The translations under genes and the position numbers were made by a program. The notes under the pieces are model-generated. The model did no database searches, was not told where the DNA came from, and saw nothing but the letters and a program-made list of their open reading frames with translations. This document shows, one piece after another, positions 38,029 through 48,172 of a DNA stretch of 64,000 nt (positions within the stretch are counted from its first letter, which is position 1; the number at the start of each line of letters is the position of its first letter). Location: contig NZ_VOBC01000001.1 of NCBI RefSeq assembly GCF_008369195.1, forward strand, positions 2,108,001 through 2,172,000, in the 5' to 3' direction. This DNA comes from Sporosarcina sp. ANT_H38 (GTDB taxonomy: Bacteria; Bacillota; Bacilli; Bacillales_A; Planococcaceae).

Positions 38029-40440
38029 TTAATAAATGGACGCCGGTTCTACGTCAACGGTCATAATCAGGCCAGACTTTATCCAATCCGTCCGGTAATA
38101 CTTTATGAGCTGTTGTAGCGTTGCTGTCAACTTAGGCTCTTTTTTGTATTTTATCAAACATTGGTAGCGATATCTATTGTTCACACGACTGATAGCAGAC
38201 GCAGTTGGTCCAATGACCACTGTACCCGCAGATAAATTCGATTTCAGATAGCGAGCGCCCTTCTCCGCAAAGTCGGCTACTTTCAATAAATCCTCGTGCG
38301 TGAATTGAACGAGTGTAACAAAAAAGAAAGGCGGATAGCCGTATTGTTTTCTTGCCGCCATCTCCATATTGTAAAAAGGTTCGTAATGCTGAGCTTTCGC
38401 TAATTCGATTGCGTAATGTTCAGGAGAATAGGTCTGGATGAAGACCTCGCCCGGCAATTCGTGACGCCCAGCTCGCCCACTTACTTGCGTCATCAGTTGA
38501 AAGGTTTTCTCGGCTGCACGGAAATCGGCAAGATGCAGTGTAGTATCTGCGGCAAGCACACCCACAAGTGTAATATTCGGGAAATCGAGCCCTTTCGCAA
38601 TCATTTGGGTTCCGAGTAAAATATCCGCTTTCCCTTCACTAAACTGCCTGAGTAGACGCTCGTGTGAACCTTTTTGTCTCGTAGTATCAACATCCATTCG
38701 AAGGACACGTGCTTCAGGAAACAATTTTGCAATTTCTTCTTGCGCTTTTTGAGTCCCCGTCCCGAAAAAACGGATATGTTCACTTTTACATTCCGGACAA
38801 ACGAGCGGCACCCGCTCTTCATGGCCGCAATAATGACATTTCAACTGTTCGTGTGCACGGTGATAGGTCAGCGAAATATCACAATTTGGGCATTCAACGA
38901 CAGTTCCGCAATCCCTGCAAAGTACAAAAGATGAAAAGCCTCGCTTGTTCAGAAACAAAACGATTTGCTCTTCCCTTTCCAATCGGATACGAATTGCTTC
39001 CGCTAGTGGCAGAGAAAACATCGAACGATTTCCGTTTTTCAATTCCTCTCGCATATCAACGACTGTTACTGTTGGCAGGGCCTGGTCTTTTGGACGTTTT
39101 GTCAAAGTTAGCATTGTGTATACACCTTTTGATGCTCTTGCATATGATTCCAGTGATGGAGTTGCACTCCCTAGAATAACAGGACAATTGTAATACTCCG
39201 CCCGCTTAATCGCAACATCTCTAGCGTGATAGCGAGGTGTATCATCTTGCTTATAAGTAGATTCATGTTCTTCATCTAGAATAATGATACCGATATTTTC
39301 AAACGGGGCAAATATCGCCGATCTAGCTCCGACGACCACTTTTACTTCCCCTCGTTTTATTTTCCGCCATTCATCATATTTCTCGCCCGCAGACAAACCG
39401 CTATGCATAACGGCGACGAGCGCACCAAAACGCTCCTTGAAACGTGAAGTCATTTGTGGAGTTAATGATATCTCCGGGACAAGAACGATTGCTTCTTTGC
39501 CTTTATCCAAAACGCGTTTGATAGCACGTAAATACACTTCTGTTTTCCCGCTGCCTGTCACACCGTGAAGGAGGAACGTTTCTGCTTTTTGTTCATCCGT
39601 AGATAACGCTATATGATCAAGTGCAAATTGCTGTTCGTCTGTCAAATGCACGGGTATCGCTGTATCTTTCAGTTGAGGTGCATCAGGTTCCCGGTACACT
39701 TCAGAAAACTCTTCAAAGGCCGCGCCTCTTTCTATTACAGTTTTCAGCACAGCCGGTTGAATTTTTGATTGCTCCATCAATTGTTTCGCGCTGATTGTTT
39801 GCCCTGTATGTACCAACATCCAACGAAGTAATTCAACTTGTTTTTTCGCATTTGAATGAATGGAGTCAAGTAAAGATTGGATTGTTGCCTCATCCGCTAT
39901 TCGAATCATGCGCACTTTTTTCACAGCTGTTTGTTGCCCTACAGCCGTATCGACTGTGACAATCCCTTGGGACGCATATTTTTTTAATGTTTTCATCAAA
40001 TCTGCCGAATCTACTTCTTTTAACTTAATCCGTTTCCTGCCCGCAAGAAAAGCTATAAAATCAGCGTCTTCAATTCGTTCTGGATCTTCAACGATAATGA
40101 ACTTTTCATATTTAGCACGCATCGCAGCAGGTAGCATCACTTGAAGTGCATCAATTTCATATGACAACGTCTCAACCGCAAGCCAGCGGGACAAATCGAG
40201 CAGTTCACTAGAAATGACCGGGTCCAAATCAATAAGTTCATCAATCGGTTTAATTTTGCCGAGTGCAAGCTCACTCTCGTCCTTCAGCCTTGTTACATAA
40301 CCAAGCACTTTCCTTGGTCCGAACGGCACTTTCACTCGTGTTCCGGGCTCGATTACAGATTCCAGAGTCTCCGGAACACGGTAATCAAACGGCCTGTCGA
40401 TTGGATATGCCGCTACATCTACAATGACTTCAGCGATCAT
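38029..40440 (-). CDS. priA: Primosomal helicase PriA
   Basis: Restarts collapsed replication forks by loading the primosome. The 803-residue product has an N-terminal DNA-binding domain (DVAAYPIDRPFDYRVP), Walker A HGVTGSGKTEVYL, DEEHESTYKQ, a zinc-binding block with paired Cys (CRDCG, CPNCD, CHYCG, CPECK) and motif QVSGRAGRHELPGEV. Start ATG at 40440 overlaps the coaBC end by 11 bp. Confidence 0.97.
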   Translation of the reverse strand: MIAEVIVDVAAYPIDRPFDYRVPETLESVIEPGTRVKVPFGPRKVLGYVTRLKDESELALGKIKPIDELIDLDPVISSELLDLSRWLAVETLSYEIDALQVMLPAAMRAKYEKFIIVEDPERIEDADFIAFLAGRKRIKLKEVDSADLMKTLKKYASQGIVTVDTAVGQQTAVKKVRMIRIADEATIQSLLDSIHSNAKKQVELLRWMLVHTGQTISAKQLMEQSKIQPAVLKTVIERGAAFEEFSEVYREPDAPQLKDTAIPVHLTDEQQFALDHIALSTDEQKAETFLLHGVTGSGKTEVYLRAIKRVLDKGKEAIVLVPEISLTPQMTSRFKERFGALVAVMHSGLSAGEKYDEWRKIKRGEVKVVVGARSAIFAPFENIGIIILDEEHESTYKQDDTPRYHARDVAIKRAEYYNCPVILGSATPSLESYARASKGVYTMLTLTKRPKDQALPTVTVVDMREELKNGNRSMFSLPLAEAIRIRLEREEQIVLFLNKRGFSSFVLCRDCGTVVECPNCDISLTYHRAHEQLKCHYCGHEERVPLVCPECKSEHIRFFGTGTQKAQEEIAKLFPEARVLRMDVDTTRQKGSHERLLRQFSEGKADILLGTQMIAKGLDFPNITLVGVLAADTTLHLADFRAAEKTFQLMTQVSGRAGRHELPGEVFIQTYSPEHYAIELAKAQHYEPFYNMEMAARKQYGYPPFFFVTLVQFTHEDLLKVADFAEKGARYLKSNLSAGTVVIGPTASAISRVNNRYRYQCLIKYKKEPKLTATLQQLIKYYRTDWIKSGLIMTVDVEPASIY

Positions 40441-41647
40441 TTAAATGATCACTTTCTTCTTTAATAATTGTTTCCAGCAGGAGAATTGCAAGCTCTTTTT
40501 TCGGCATTGCTTGGAATGGCTTATGTGTTCCGTATTTAGATAGCAGTGTCACGACATTTGTATCTTTCCCGAATCCAGCATCGGGATCAGTCACGTCGTT
40601 GATAATAATATAATCTAGGTTTTTACTTTCCAATTTGCCCATGCCATAGCCAACTGCATTTTCAGTTTCAGCAGCAAATCCGACTAGAATTTGGTTCGTT
40701 TTCATAGAACCGATCGTCTTCAAGATATCAGTCGTCCGTTCAAGATCAATAACTGAAGCACCCGCTTGTTTCTTCATCTTTTGGGGATGAATCTCTCTCG
40801 GACGATAATCCGCTACGGCAGCGGCCTTGATAACGATTGCTGCATCATCGAATTGTGTTCGGACGGCTTCAAACATCTCCGCCGCACTTTCAATATCAAT
40901 GACAGTTACTCCCGCGGGCTTGTCCAATCCGACAGGTCCCGAAATAAGAACAGTTTCTCCACCAAGCTTGGCTGCAGCTTCCGCCATTGCATAGCCCATC
41001 TTACCGCTTGAAAAATTCGATACGTAGCGTACCGGATCGATCCGTTCACGTGTCGGGCCTGCTGTAATCACAACTTTCTTACCCGAAAGCGGCAATCGCT
41101 TCATTGTTGCGAATCGTTCTTTTATCAGTTCTACTATGTTTTCAGGCTCTTCCAAGCGGCCTTTTCCTACATAACCGCAAGCTAAAAAACCTTCGGACGG
41201 CTCGATGAATTTATAGCCATCATCATGCAACGTAGTAATATTTCGGATAACCGCTTTATTTTCATACATATGGACATTCATTGCAGGGGCAATCCAGACC
41301 TCAGCCTGAGTAGCTAATAGTGTGGTCGTTACCATATCATCCGCAATACCATTGGCGATTTTACCAATTACATTCGCTGTAGCTGGAGCAACGACAACAA
41401 GATCAGCCCAATCTGCCAAGTCAATATGTGCGATAACACGGGAATTTTTTTCATCGAATGTATCGGAATAAACATCATTGCGTGACATTGCTTGGAATGT
41501 CAGTGGTGTGACAAACTCCATTGCTGATTGAGTCATAATGACCTTTACGTCCGCTCCTGCCTGCGATAACTTACTTACCAGTGCAACAGCTTTATAGACC
41601 GCGATTCCGCCAGTTACACAAAGGAGGATTTTTTTATTCAACAACAT
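40430..41647 (-). CDS. coaBC: Phosphopantothenoylcysteine synthase/decarboxylase CoaBC
   Basis: Two steps of CoA synthesis in one protein. The 405-residue product has an N-terminal flavin decarboxylase domain with the active-site His in IAHIDLADWADL, PAMNVHMY and FLACGYVGKGRL, and a C-terminal CTP-dependent synthase with ITAGPTRERIDPVRY. The ATG at 41647 aligns with the family start and has GGGATGAG upstream. Confidence 0.96.
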   Translation of the reverse strand: MLLNKKILLCVTGGIAVYKAVALVSKLSQAGADVKVIMTQSAMEFVTPLTFQAMSRNDVYSDTFDEKNSRVIAHIDLADWADLVVVAPATANVIGKIANGIADDMVTTTLLATQAEVWIAPAMNVHMYENKAVIRNITTLHDDGYKFIEPSEGFLACGYVGKGRLEEPENIVELIKERFATMKRLPLSGKKVVITAGPTRERIDPVRYVSNFSSGKMGYAMAEAAAKLGGETVLISGPVGLDKPAGVTVIDIESAAEMFEAVRTQFDDAAIVIKAAAVADYRPREIHPQKMKKQAGASVIDLERTTDILKTIGSMKTNQILVGFAAETENAVGYGMGKLESKNLDYIIINDVTDPDAGFGKDTNVVTLLSKYGTHKPFQAMPKKELAILLLETIIKEESDHLNDR

Positions 41648-41672
41648 GATCTCATCCCTTCTAAAATGACAA

Positions 41673-41704
41673 ACTCCCAAAGAAAAACTCGTTTCTAAGG
41701 GAGT
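41673..41704 (-). other. Hairpin between rpoZ and coaBC
   Basis: ACTCCC..AGAAA-loop-TTTCT..GGGAGT inverted repeat, 26 bp upstream of the coaBC start. On the minus strand it is followed by TTGTCATTTT, a weak T-tract. It could be a weak terminator or an mRNA leader structure. Confidence 0.45.
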
Positions 41705-41762
41705 ATCATGTTTATTTAGTTATGATAAATATTTAGAGTAAGCTTAACAAAATGAAGCCTTA

Positions 41763-41987
41763 TTAAACTTCGTCTTCATAGACGATTGAGTCGTCCGTTT
41801 TCTGTTTAGAAAGGACGCCTGCAGCTACCTCTTCAAGTGCTTTCCCTACATTCTTATTAGAAACATAAGAAGTAAGAAGCTTAGTGCCCTCTTCTTGCAT
41901 TTGACGTGCACGTTTTGAAGCAAGTGTCACAAGTGTGTATTTCGAGTCGATTTTTTCTTTTAGAGAATCGATTGATGGAGTTAACAT
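41763..41987 (-). CDS. rpoZ: RNA polymerase omega subunit
   Basis: A 74-residue protein beginning [20 protein letters not shown] with [12 protein letters not shown], the omega pattern; assists RNA polymerase assembly. ATG at 41987 with AGGGGAA upstream. It lies 3 bp after gmk in the conserved gmk-rpoZ-coaBC order. Confidence 0.95.
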   Translation of the reverse strand: MLTPSIDSLKEKIDSKYTLVTLASKRARQMQEEGTKLLTSYVSNKNVGKALEEVAAGVLSKQKTDDSIVYEDEV

Positions 41988-41990
41988 TGA

Positions 41991-42728
<738 letters not shown>

Positions 42729-42765
42729 CTAAAATAGGGAAAAACGATTTGAAAGAGGAATCCTA

Positions 42766-44457
42766 ATGGCATTTGATGGTTTATTCACAACGGCTATGGT
42801 GCAAGAGCTGCAAGTCTTAAAAAATGGACGTATCTCTAAAATTCATCAGCCTAACGCACAAGAAGTCGTATTTCTTATCCGTGCAGACGGTAAAAATCAA
42901 AAACTTCTTATTTCAATTCACTCAGCTTATTCACGTATCCAACTGACAGAAGAAGCAATTACAAATCCTTCTGAACCACCTCTTTTTTGCATGGTTCTGC
43001 GAAAACATTTAGAAGGTGGGACGATTACGTCTATTGGTCAATTCGGGACAGATAGAATTATCACGATAGACGTTAAGGCAAAAAATGAAATTGGGGACGA
43101 TATTAACAGACGGTTGTATGTCGAAATCATGGGTAGACACAGTAACTTGTTGCTGGTTGATCCGGACCGCGATATCATTGTCGATAGCATGAAACACTTG
43201 CCACCATCGGTAAATAGTTACCGTACAATATTGCCAGGGCAACCTTTCATCCCTGCCCCTCCGCAGGATAAATTGGATCCTTTTGCGCTGACAGAGGAAC
43301 AATTTAACGGGTTGCTACCCGAGTTAGAAAGTGCCCGTGACGTCGTACAACATTTCTCAGGTTTTTCTCCAATCAATGCGGAAGAGTTGCTTTATCGATT
43401 GAAAGATATCTCAACTGCAGATAAATTCAAGATATTTACTTCACTTCTTGGTTCATTCAAAGGAATAAATAGCACACCTAACATTTCAGAAATTGGGACA
43501 AAAACCGTATTTTCTGCGACTGCGCTGACACATGCCGATAAGACGATTGCGGAATACGAGACGCTGGGTGATTTGCTGGATAAAGTCTATTTCGCTCGGG
43601 CTGAAAGAGAACGTGTGAAGTCACAAGCCGCGGACTTAGAGCGTTGGCTCGACAATGAAGTTGCTAAACTGAATTTGAAAGTGAAGAAACTCGTAAAAGA
43701 AAGAGAAGCTGCCGGAAAGCTAGATACATTCCAACTTTATGGAGAATTGCTTACCGCCAATAGTTATGCCATTGAAAAAGGTGCAACCGAAGCGACTGTC
43801 GCCAATTATTACGAAGAAGGGACAATGGTAACCATTCCGCTTGATCCTAGAAAATCACCGATTGATAACGCGCAGCGGTTCTATTCAAGGTACACTAAAG
43901 CGAAAACAGCACTTATTATGATTGCCGAACAGCTCGAAAAGACGGCAGAAGATATCGCCTACTTTGAAATGATTAAACAGCAGGTAATACAAGCATCCCC
44001 TATAGACATCGCAGAAATACGTGAAGAGTTAGCAGAACTTGGTTTTCTGAAGGCTCGCAAGTCGAAAAAGAAACTGAAACCGAAAAAACCAGTACCTGAA
44101 ACGTATATATCCTCTTCAGGCGTAAAAATTTCAGTTGGCAAGAACAATAAGCAAAATGATTATTTGACGTTCAAAATTGCGTCAAGGGACCAAACTTGGC
44201 TCCATACGAAAGATATTCCCGGGTCGCATGTATTGATTCACGATGCTAATCCTGACGAAGAAACGATCCATGAAGCGGCAATCCTATCCGCCTATTTCAG
44301 TAAAGCGCGCGGGTCGTCATCTGTGCCAGTCGACTATACGGAAGTGCGGCATGTGAAAAAACCGAATGGCTCTAAACCCGGATTTGTTATTTATTTCGAG
44401 CAAAAAACATTGTTTGTTACACCTGATGAAGATGTTGTAATGAAACTACGTAAATAA
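42766..44457 (+). CDS. rqcH: Ribosome quality control protein RqcH (NFACT family)
   Basis: Binds stalled 50S-peptidyl-tRNA complexes and adds poly-alanine tails that mark nascent chains for degradation. The 563-residue product has the NFACT-N domain from MAFDGLFTTAM, the invariant YVEIMGRHSNLLL, a central coiled coil and a C-terminal NFACT-R domain with WLHTKDIPGSHV and SSVPVDYTEVRHVKKPNG. AGAGGA precedes the ATG. It lies next to the pyr operon, as yloA does in B. subtilis. Confidence 0.95.
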   Translation: MAFDGLFTTAMVQELQVLKNGRISKIHQPNAQEVVFLIRADGKNQKLLISIHSAYSRIQLTEEAITNPSEPPLFCMVLRKHLEGGTITSIGQFGTDRIITIDVKAKNEIGDDINRRLYVEIMGRHSNLLLVDPDRDIIVDSMKHLPPSVNSYRTILPGQPFIPAPPQDKLDPFALTEEQFNGLLPELESARDVVQHFSGFSPINAEELLYRLKDISTADKFKIFTSLLGSFKGINSTPNISEIGTKTVFSATALTHADKTIAEYETLGDLLDKVYFARAERERVKSQAADLERWLDNEVAKLNLKVKKLVKEREAAGKLDTFQLYGELLTANSYAIEKGATEATVANYYEEGTMVTIPLDPRKSPIDNAQRFYSRYTKAKTALIMIAEQLEKTAEDIAYFEMIKQQVIQASPIDIAEIREELAELGFLKARKSKKKLKPKKPVPETYISSSGVKISVGKNNKQNDYLTFKIASRDQTWLHTKDIPGSHVLIHDANPDEETIHEAAILSAYFSKARGSSSVPVDYTEVRHVKKPNGSKPGFVIYFEQKTLFVTPDEDVVMKLRK

Positions 44458-44461
44458 AGAA

Positions 44462-44507
44462 ATGCTATTCCACAGTCGTGAGATTTAATGTGGAATAGCA
44501 TTTTTTA
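44462..44507 (+). terminator. Terminator after rqcH
   Basis: ATGCTATTCCAC-16 nt-GTGGAATAGCAT followed by TTTTTT. The CTATTCCAC / GTGGAATAG stem is the same as in the two pyrE-type terminators at 46.2 and 54.0 kb. Confidence 0.92.
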
Positions 44508-44537
44508 ATAGAGTGATTTCATTGAATACCGATTGGA

Positions 44538-44660
44538 CCAGTAGGATGCAGGTCATGCAGTGGGGAGGGATTGGCCTACATCCCTCCTTGTTACGACACG
44601 ACATCGCGAACTTAGACCGCCTTCCTTTGCCAGTATTATGGCTTCGTCTCCCCTATTAGG
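44538..44660. repeat. Dispersed intergenic repeat, inverted copy
   Basis: On the minus strand it reads CTAAGTTCGCGATGTCG ... ACAAGGAGGGATG ... AATCCCTCCCCACTGCATG ... ACCTGCATCCTACTGG, the insert module of the array at 23.2 kb. It is the only well-preserved copy in this orientation and fills most of the rqcH-44.7 kb gap. Confidence 0.7.
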
Positions 44661-44745
44661 CGCCTGTGCTGGGTTCACATACGAGTACCCCCGTGGCAGC
44701 AGCTGGCACCGAATTGAATAGCCATGCAAACAAAATCCGAACAAT

Positions 44746-44976
44746 TTACTCTGAAATTTTTTTACTCTTATCTATTCTATGGTAGTCAGACAGTTGAATC
44801 ACTCGAACATCGCGTGTATTCAGCTCATGGTAAATCCCTCTACTATCCCGAAACGAAATGTATTGGTCTCGCTCGCTTTGAATTAGCTCTTCTGCACTTT
44901 CTTGAGACTCCATGTGGATAAACCTTCTGATATAATGCTCTTCATCAAAGAAGTAGGTTACTTTGAATTCTTTCAT
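44746..44976 (-). CDS. Small hypothetical protein (76 residues)
   Basis: Not recognised. Begins MKEFKVTYFFDEEHYIRRFI and continues HMESQESAEELIQSERDQ; charged, soluble, no cysteine, no membrane segment. The alternating pattern could be a small alpha/beta fold. AGGAGG lies 8 bp before the ATG at 44976, good support for translation. It stands alone between rqcH and the MOSC gene. Confidence 0.65.
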   Translation of the reverse strand: MKEFKVTYFFDEEHYIRRFIHMESQESAEELIQSERDQYISFRDSRGIYHELNTRDVRVIQLSDYHRIDKSKKISE

Positions 44977-45352
44977 GGCATTTTCCTCCTGATATGCGTA
45001 AGCACTCTCGTCCTCCAATGGACCAGTCAATATTCTCCTTTTACTCTGAATAATTTAGCCTGTCCATTTCAGTTTGTACCTATTCTGCGACTTCTGAAAA
45101 GTAATCTTCAAACAGAGAATTCGAAACTAGGTAGTAAATGGTTGTGTTTTCATACAGTCTTTGACAACAGATTATTGCTATGGTTTGATTATAGAATAGA
45201 TAGACAATTAAACTAGCTGTGTTGAAATAAAGAATCTCATTGAATCCACTGCGACGCTAGGAGATGCTTTCTCTCAGTTTATATTTATATAGGAGTCGTA
45301 GGCTCAACATAACCAGTTATTACTACTTTTAGAAAGTGGGTGTATTCCTGAA
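44977..45352. other. Intergenic stretch without a recognisable gene
   Basis: 376 bp between two divergent genes. It contains a plus-strand TTGACA (45161-45166) with only poor -10 matches downstream, and no clear hairpin or repeat. It must hold the promoters of both flanking genes, but they cannot be fixed by eye. Confidence 0.4.
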
Positions 45353-46018
45353 ATGACTACTAATACTGTAGAACTAAAAAACTTTTCAATCGGATTACCG
45401 AAAAAAATGAAATACGGTACTGATAAAGAAATGGAAACTGGCATATGTAAAGAAATGATTGAGGAGGCTTTTTTAACAAAAGATGGCTTTCGAGGAGATG
45501 GTGTGGCAGACCTTCGTCATCATGGGGGGCTTGACCGCGCTGTTTGTGTCTATCCGTATGAGCATTATTCACTTTGGGAGCAGGAGTTCACCAATTCCTT
45601 GCCTAGTGCAGCATTTGGGGAAAATATAACAGTTACCAATATGTTGGAGCAAGACATCCATATTGGAGACATTTTCCGACTTGGGGATGCTGTTATTCAA
45701 ATCGCACAAGGCAGGATCCCATGCAGCACAATTACAAAGAGAACCGATATGCCTCCCCTTCTAAAAAGGATGGTGGAAACCGGTTTCACGGGTTATTTAT
45801 GTCGTGTCTTAGAAGAAGGTACTGTACGGAAAGATTCGACAATTGCCTTAGTAGAATCTCACCCAAAACAAGTATCCATCCTTTTTGCGAATCAGATATA
45901 TTTTCATAGACAAAAGGATATTGAAGGGATAAAAAAAGTGTTAGACGTTCAGGAATTAGCACATGATTGGCGGGAACGGTTGACTAAACGATTGGAGACA
46001 TTAACAAATCTAGTTTAA
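45353..46018 (+). CDS. MOSC domain protein, YiiM type
   Basis: A 221-residue MOSC (molybdenum cofactor sulfurase C-terminal) protein. It has RHHGGLDRAVCVYPYEHY, AAFGENITVTN, HIGDIFRLGDAVIQIAQGR and the conserved Cys in RIPCSTITKR (about 124), then a C-terminal helical YiiM-type extension. Relatives include YiiM, linked to N-hydroxylated base detoxification, and molybdenum-cofactor sulfur carriers. No molybdenum genes are nearby. The ribosome-binding site is weak (AAAGTGGG), so the start is less certain. Confidence 0.85.
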   Translation: MTTNTVELKNFSIGLPKKMKYGTDKEMETGICKEMIEEAFLTKDGFRGDGVADLRHHGGLDRAVCVYPYEHYSLWEQEFTNSLPSAAFGENITVTNMLEQDIHIGDIFRLGDAVIQIAQGRIPCSTITKRTDMPPLLKRMVETGFTGYLCRVLEEGTVRKDSTIALVESHPKQVSILFANQIYFHRQKDIEGIKKVLDVQELAHDWRERLTKRLETLTNLV

Positions 46019-46187
46019 TACTTTTCATTTTATAAGTTGAGTTATTATATACGATATATAGACTAGCGTAGGCGCATTACAGGTATAGCCGAAATAATAT
46101 TCAGTGAAATCTTTCACTCCATTTATTTGGCAGGAACATTGACAGGACTTTTAGATTTTTGGGAGTTAATCATAGTATTAGAAATTT
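46019..46187. other. Spacer between the MOSC gene and the left cassette boundary
   Basis: AT-rich and without a gene. Together with the left repeat and pyrE fragment it makes up the 315-bp gene-free stretch 46019-46333. It contains TATATACGATATATAG. No terminator is obvious for the MOSC gene other than the shared hairpin at 46193. Confidence 0.4.
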
Positions 46188-46244
46188 AAAAAGCTATTCC
46201 ACATGGATTTCACCGTGGAATAGCTTTTCGATTTATTTCAACAA
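46188..46244. repeat. Left copy of the 57-bp pyrE-end direct repeat
   Basis: Identical over 57 bp to 54009-54065. It comprises AAAAGCTATTCCAC / GTGGAATAGCTTTT, a bidirectional terminator, plus the last codons and stop of pyrE. Repeat period is 7821 bp. In this position it should terminate the cassette operon on the minus strand. It is the expected product of insertion at the pyrE 3' end. Confidence 0.93.
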
Positions 46245-46289
46245 CCCAACCTTCCATTTCCCGTTGCACTCAACTAATTTAGTGATCGA
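46233..46289 (-). pseudogene. pyrE 3'-end fragment
   Basis: Minus-strand frame reads SITKLVECNGKWKVGLLK then stop, against the intact pyrE end SMTGLLEWHGKLKAGLLK: 11 of 18 residues identical, same frame and stop. Upstream of this the similarity fades, with an in-frame TGA close by. It marks the distal edge of the inserted cassette. Confidence 0.85.
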
Positions 46290-46333
46290 CCCGGTTAGTC
46301 AAGTAAAGGAAGTTGTATGGGTGCCAGGCATTG

Positions 46334-47053
46334 TCACCAAGTCATCTCAACCAATTGTTTAATCGCAGAAGGTCTTGTTTCGCCAGTTTCTTCGTCGATT
46401 ATAGATGTGTACAAATGTGGAATGACGGTTTCTGCACCATTGTCCAGACATGTTTGTACGATTCTATGGACATTGTCAAGCGTAATACCGCCTGTTGGCT
46501 CAATGATTGTAATACCCGCTTTTACTGCCGCTTGTGTCATTGCCGCTAATTCCTCAAGGCCCTTTTCACCTTTGATAGGATATAATTTAATAGAAGTGAT
46601 CCCCAGTTCGGCAATCATGGCTGCCGCAAGTTCACAAGATACCATTTCTCGATAAGCAGAACTAATCGGACCCGTGGAAATATACACTTGCCCAGCAATA
46701 CCAGTTGGCTCTACTAAAGAGTTGATCACAGGAACATTTTCTGTAGTTTGTTCCATTCTTCCAAGCGTATACCCCGATGCCGGGAATACTTGGTTAATAT
46801 GATCTGGTAAAGTTGCCACAGATACATTCGCAACTTTTTTCCACATTGCAGGATCACCTGCACCTAACCCCACTGAAACGAGGATATTATTGTCCTTAAA
46901 TTCTTTTACCAACTCGATAGCAGCTTCTTCTGTCGGAAAGTTCTTGACCATGACTCCTACTAATACGCGATCCTCCGCGATTTCAACAAGTTTCTGTGCA
47001 TTATTCAAATCCTTGGCCAGTACGTTAAAAACGACTTGATGTTTAAATGACAT
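46334..47053 (-). CDS. KDGP aldolase (DgaF-like)
   Basis: A 239-residue class I aldolase-like TIM barrel. DgaF of Salmonella splits 2-keto-3-deoxy-6-phosphogluconate into pyruvate and glyceraldehyde-3-P. Visible here: LVGVMVKNFP, SVGLGAGDPAMW, STGPISSAYREMVSCE and SIKLYPIKGEKGLEEL, with Lys156 the likely Schiff-base residue, then IIEPTGGITLDNV. The TAATG overlap with the upstream lyase indicates coupling. Last gene of the cassette; termination would use the pyrE-type hairpin at 46193-46230. Confidence 0.86.
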   Translation of the reverse strand: MSFKHQVVFNVLAKDLNNAQKLVEIAEDRVLVGVMVKNFPTEEAAIELVKEFKDNNILVSVGLGAGDPAMWKKVANVSVATLPDHINQVFPASGYTLGRMEQTTENVPVINSLVEPTGIAGQVYISTGPISSAYREMVSCELAAAMIAELGITSIKLYPIKGEKGLEELAAMTQAAVKAGITIIEPTGGITLDNVHRIVQTCLDNGAETVIPHLYTSIIDEETGETRPSAIKQLVEMTW

Positions 47054-48162
47054 TATTTCACTCCTTGAGCTAGAACTAGTTTGATTGTTTCTGCAATAAT
47101 TTCTTCTTGCCCTGTAAGCAGGGGTCTTGGGTCAACAGACAATATTCCGATGTTTACATAATGATGGCGTAAAAAGATGGCCGGATTTCCTGATTCCAGT
47201 GCGTGTAGTAAATCTCCTGCATCCATGCCCGCTTCTTTACTGTTCACTTCAATATTTGCACGGTATATATCCCTGCCCGCTTCATCCTGTTTGATCGAGC
47301 ATGTCAATCCTGAAACCCCATTTAAATCATTACAAAGTTTCTTCATTCTACTAAGTTGATTCTCTACATCTGTAGCTTTATCAGCATATTGCTTAAGAGC
47401 GACAATCAAACCAGCCATTCCTTCTTTTCCAATTTTCATCGGACGCCCGATTCCTTTATATTGCTTTCGGCATGCTTCCATTAATTCCTTTTTACCGCAA
47501 ATGAAACCTGATGTTGGACCTTCCAACGCTTTACCACCACTATATATCACGATGTCCGCACCCATCGCAATATATTTTTTGAAATCTTCTTCTGCTGCTG
47601 CATCAATAATAAAAGGAATTTGATGTTTTATTGCAATTTCCATCATCGTTTCAATCGGTTGCATTCCTTTTTGAATAGCATGATGAGATTTAATATACAT
47701 CAGAGCAGCAGTTTGCTCATTGATTGCTTCCTCAATATGTTCTGCTTCCACTTTGTTTGCTTGACCGACTTCTACCACTTTGCCGCCGCCCAAACTGATC
47801 ATTTGTGCAATGCTCGCCCCAAAATGGATTTGCTGTCCTTTTTGAACTATCACTTGATTTTTTAAGCCATCTGAATTTGGTAGTTTTTCGATTTGTGTCA
47901 GGTTTTTACCAGCAATGACAGCTGCAGTACTAATCGCAATTCCTGCTGCTGCACCACTCGTTGGACAACCATCCTCTGCACCTGTTACTTCAGCAATAAC
48001 TGTCCCTGTAAGTTCCATGATTTCATCGATATCGACATAGTCTTGAGAGGCCTCTTTTAGTGTTTTCGCAACTTCCTCACTGACTGCCGATGCACCAAGA
48101 GCCGTCATTTTACCGCTCGCATTAATTACTTGTTTTAATCCTAATCGTTTAAAAACACTCAT
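47053..48162 (-). CDS. DgaE-like PLP-dependent ammonia lyase (SelA fold)
   Basis: A 369-residue PLP enzyme of the SelA/DgaE type. DgaE converts 2-amino-2-deoxy-gluconate-6-P to 2-keto-3-deoxy-gluconate-6-P plus ammonia. Motifs: VINASGKMTALG, TSGAAAGIAIS, FIIDAAAEED (Asp187, PLP pyridine N) and IVIYSGGKALEGPTSGF (Lys211, internal aldimine). The ATG at 48162 is preferred because GAGGTG lies 6 bp upstream; the in-frame GTG at 48171 is inside that site. It overlaps the aldolase start. Confidence 0.87.
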   Translation of the reverse strand: MSVFKRLGLKQVINASGKMTALGASAVSEEVAKTLKEASQDYVDIDEIMELTGTVIAEVTGAEDGCPTSGAAAGIAISTAAVIAGKNLTQIEKLPNSDGLKNQVIVQKGQQIHFGASIAQMISLGGGKVVEVGQANKVEAEHIEEAINEQTAALMYIKSHHAIQKGMQPIETMMEIAIKHQIPFIIDAAAEEDFKKYIAMGADIVIYSGGKALEGPTSGFICGKKELMEACRKQYKGIGRPMKIGKEGMAGLIVALKQYADKATDVENQLSRMKKLCNDLNGVSGLTCSIKQDEAGRDIYRANIEVNSKEAGMDAGDLLHALESGNPAIFLRHHYVNIGILSVDPRPLLTGQEEIIAETIKLVLAQGVK

Positions 48163-48172
48163 CTTTTTCACC

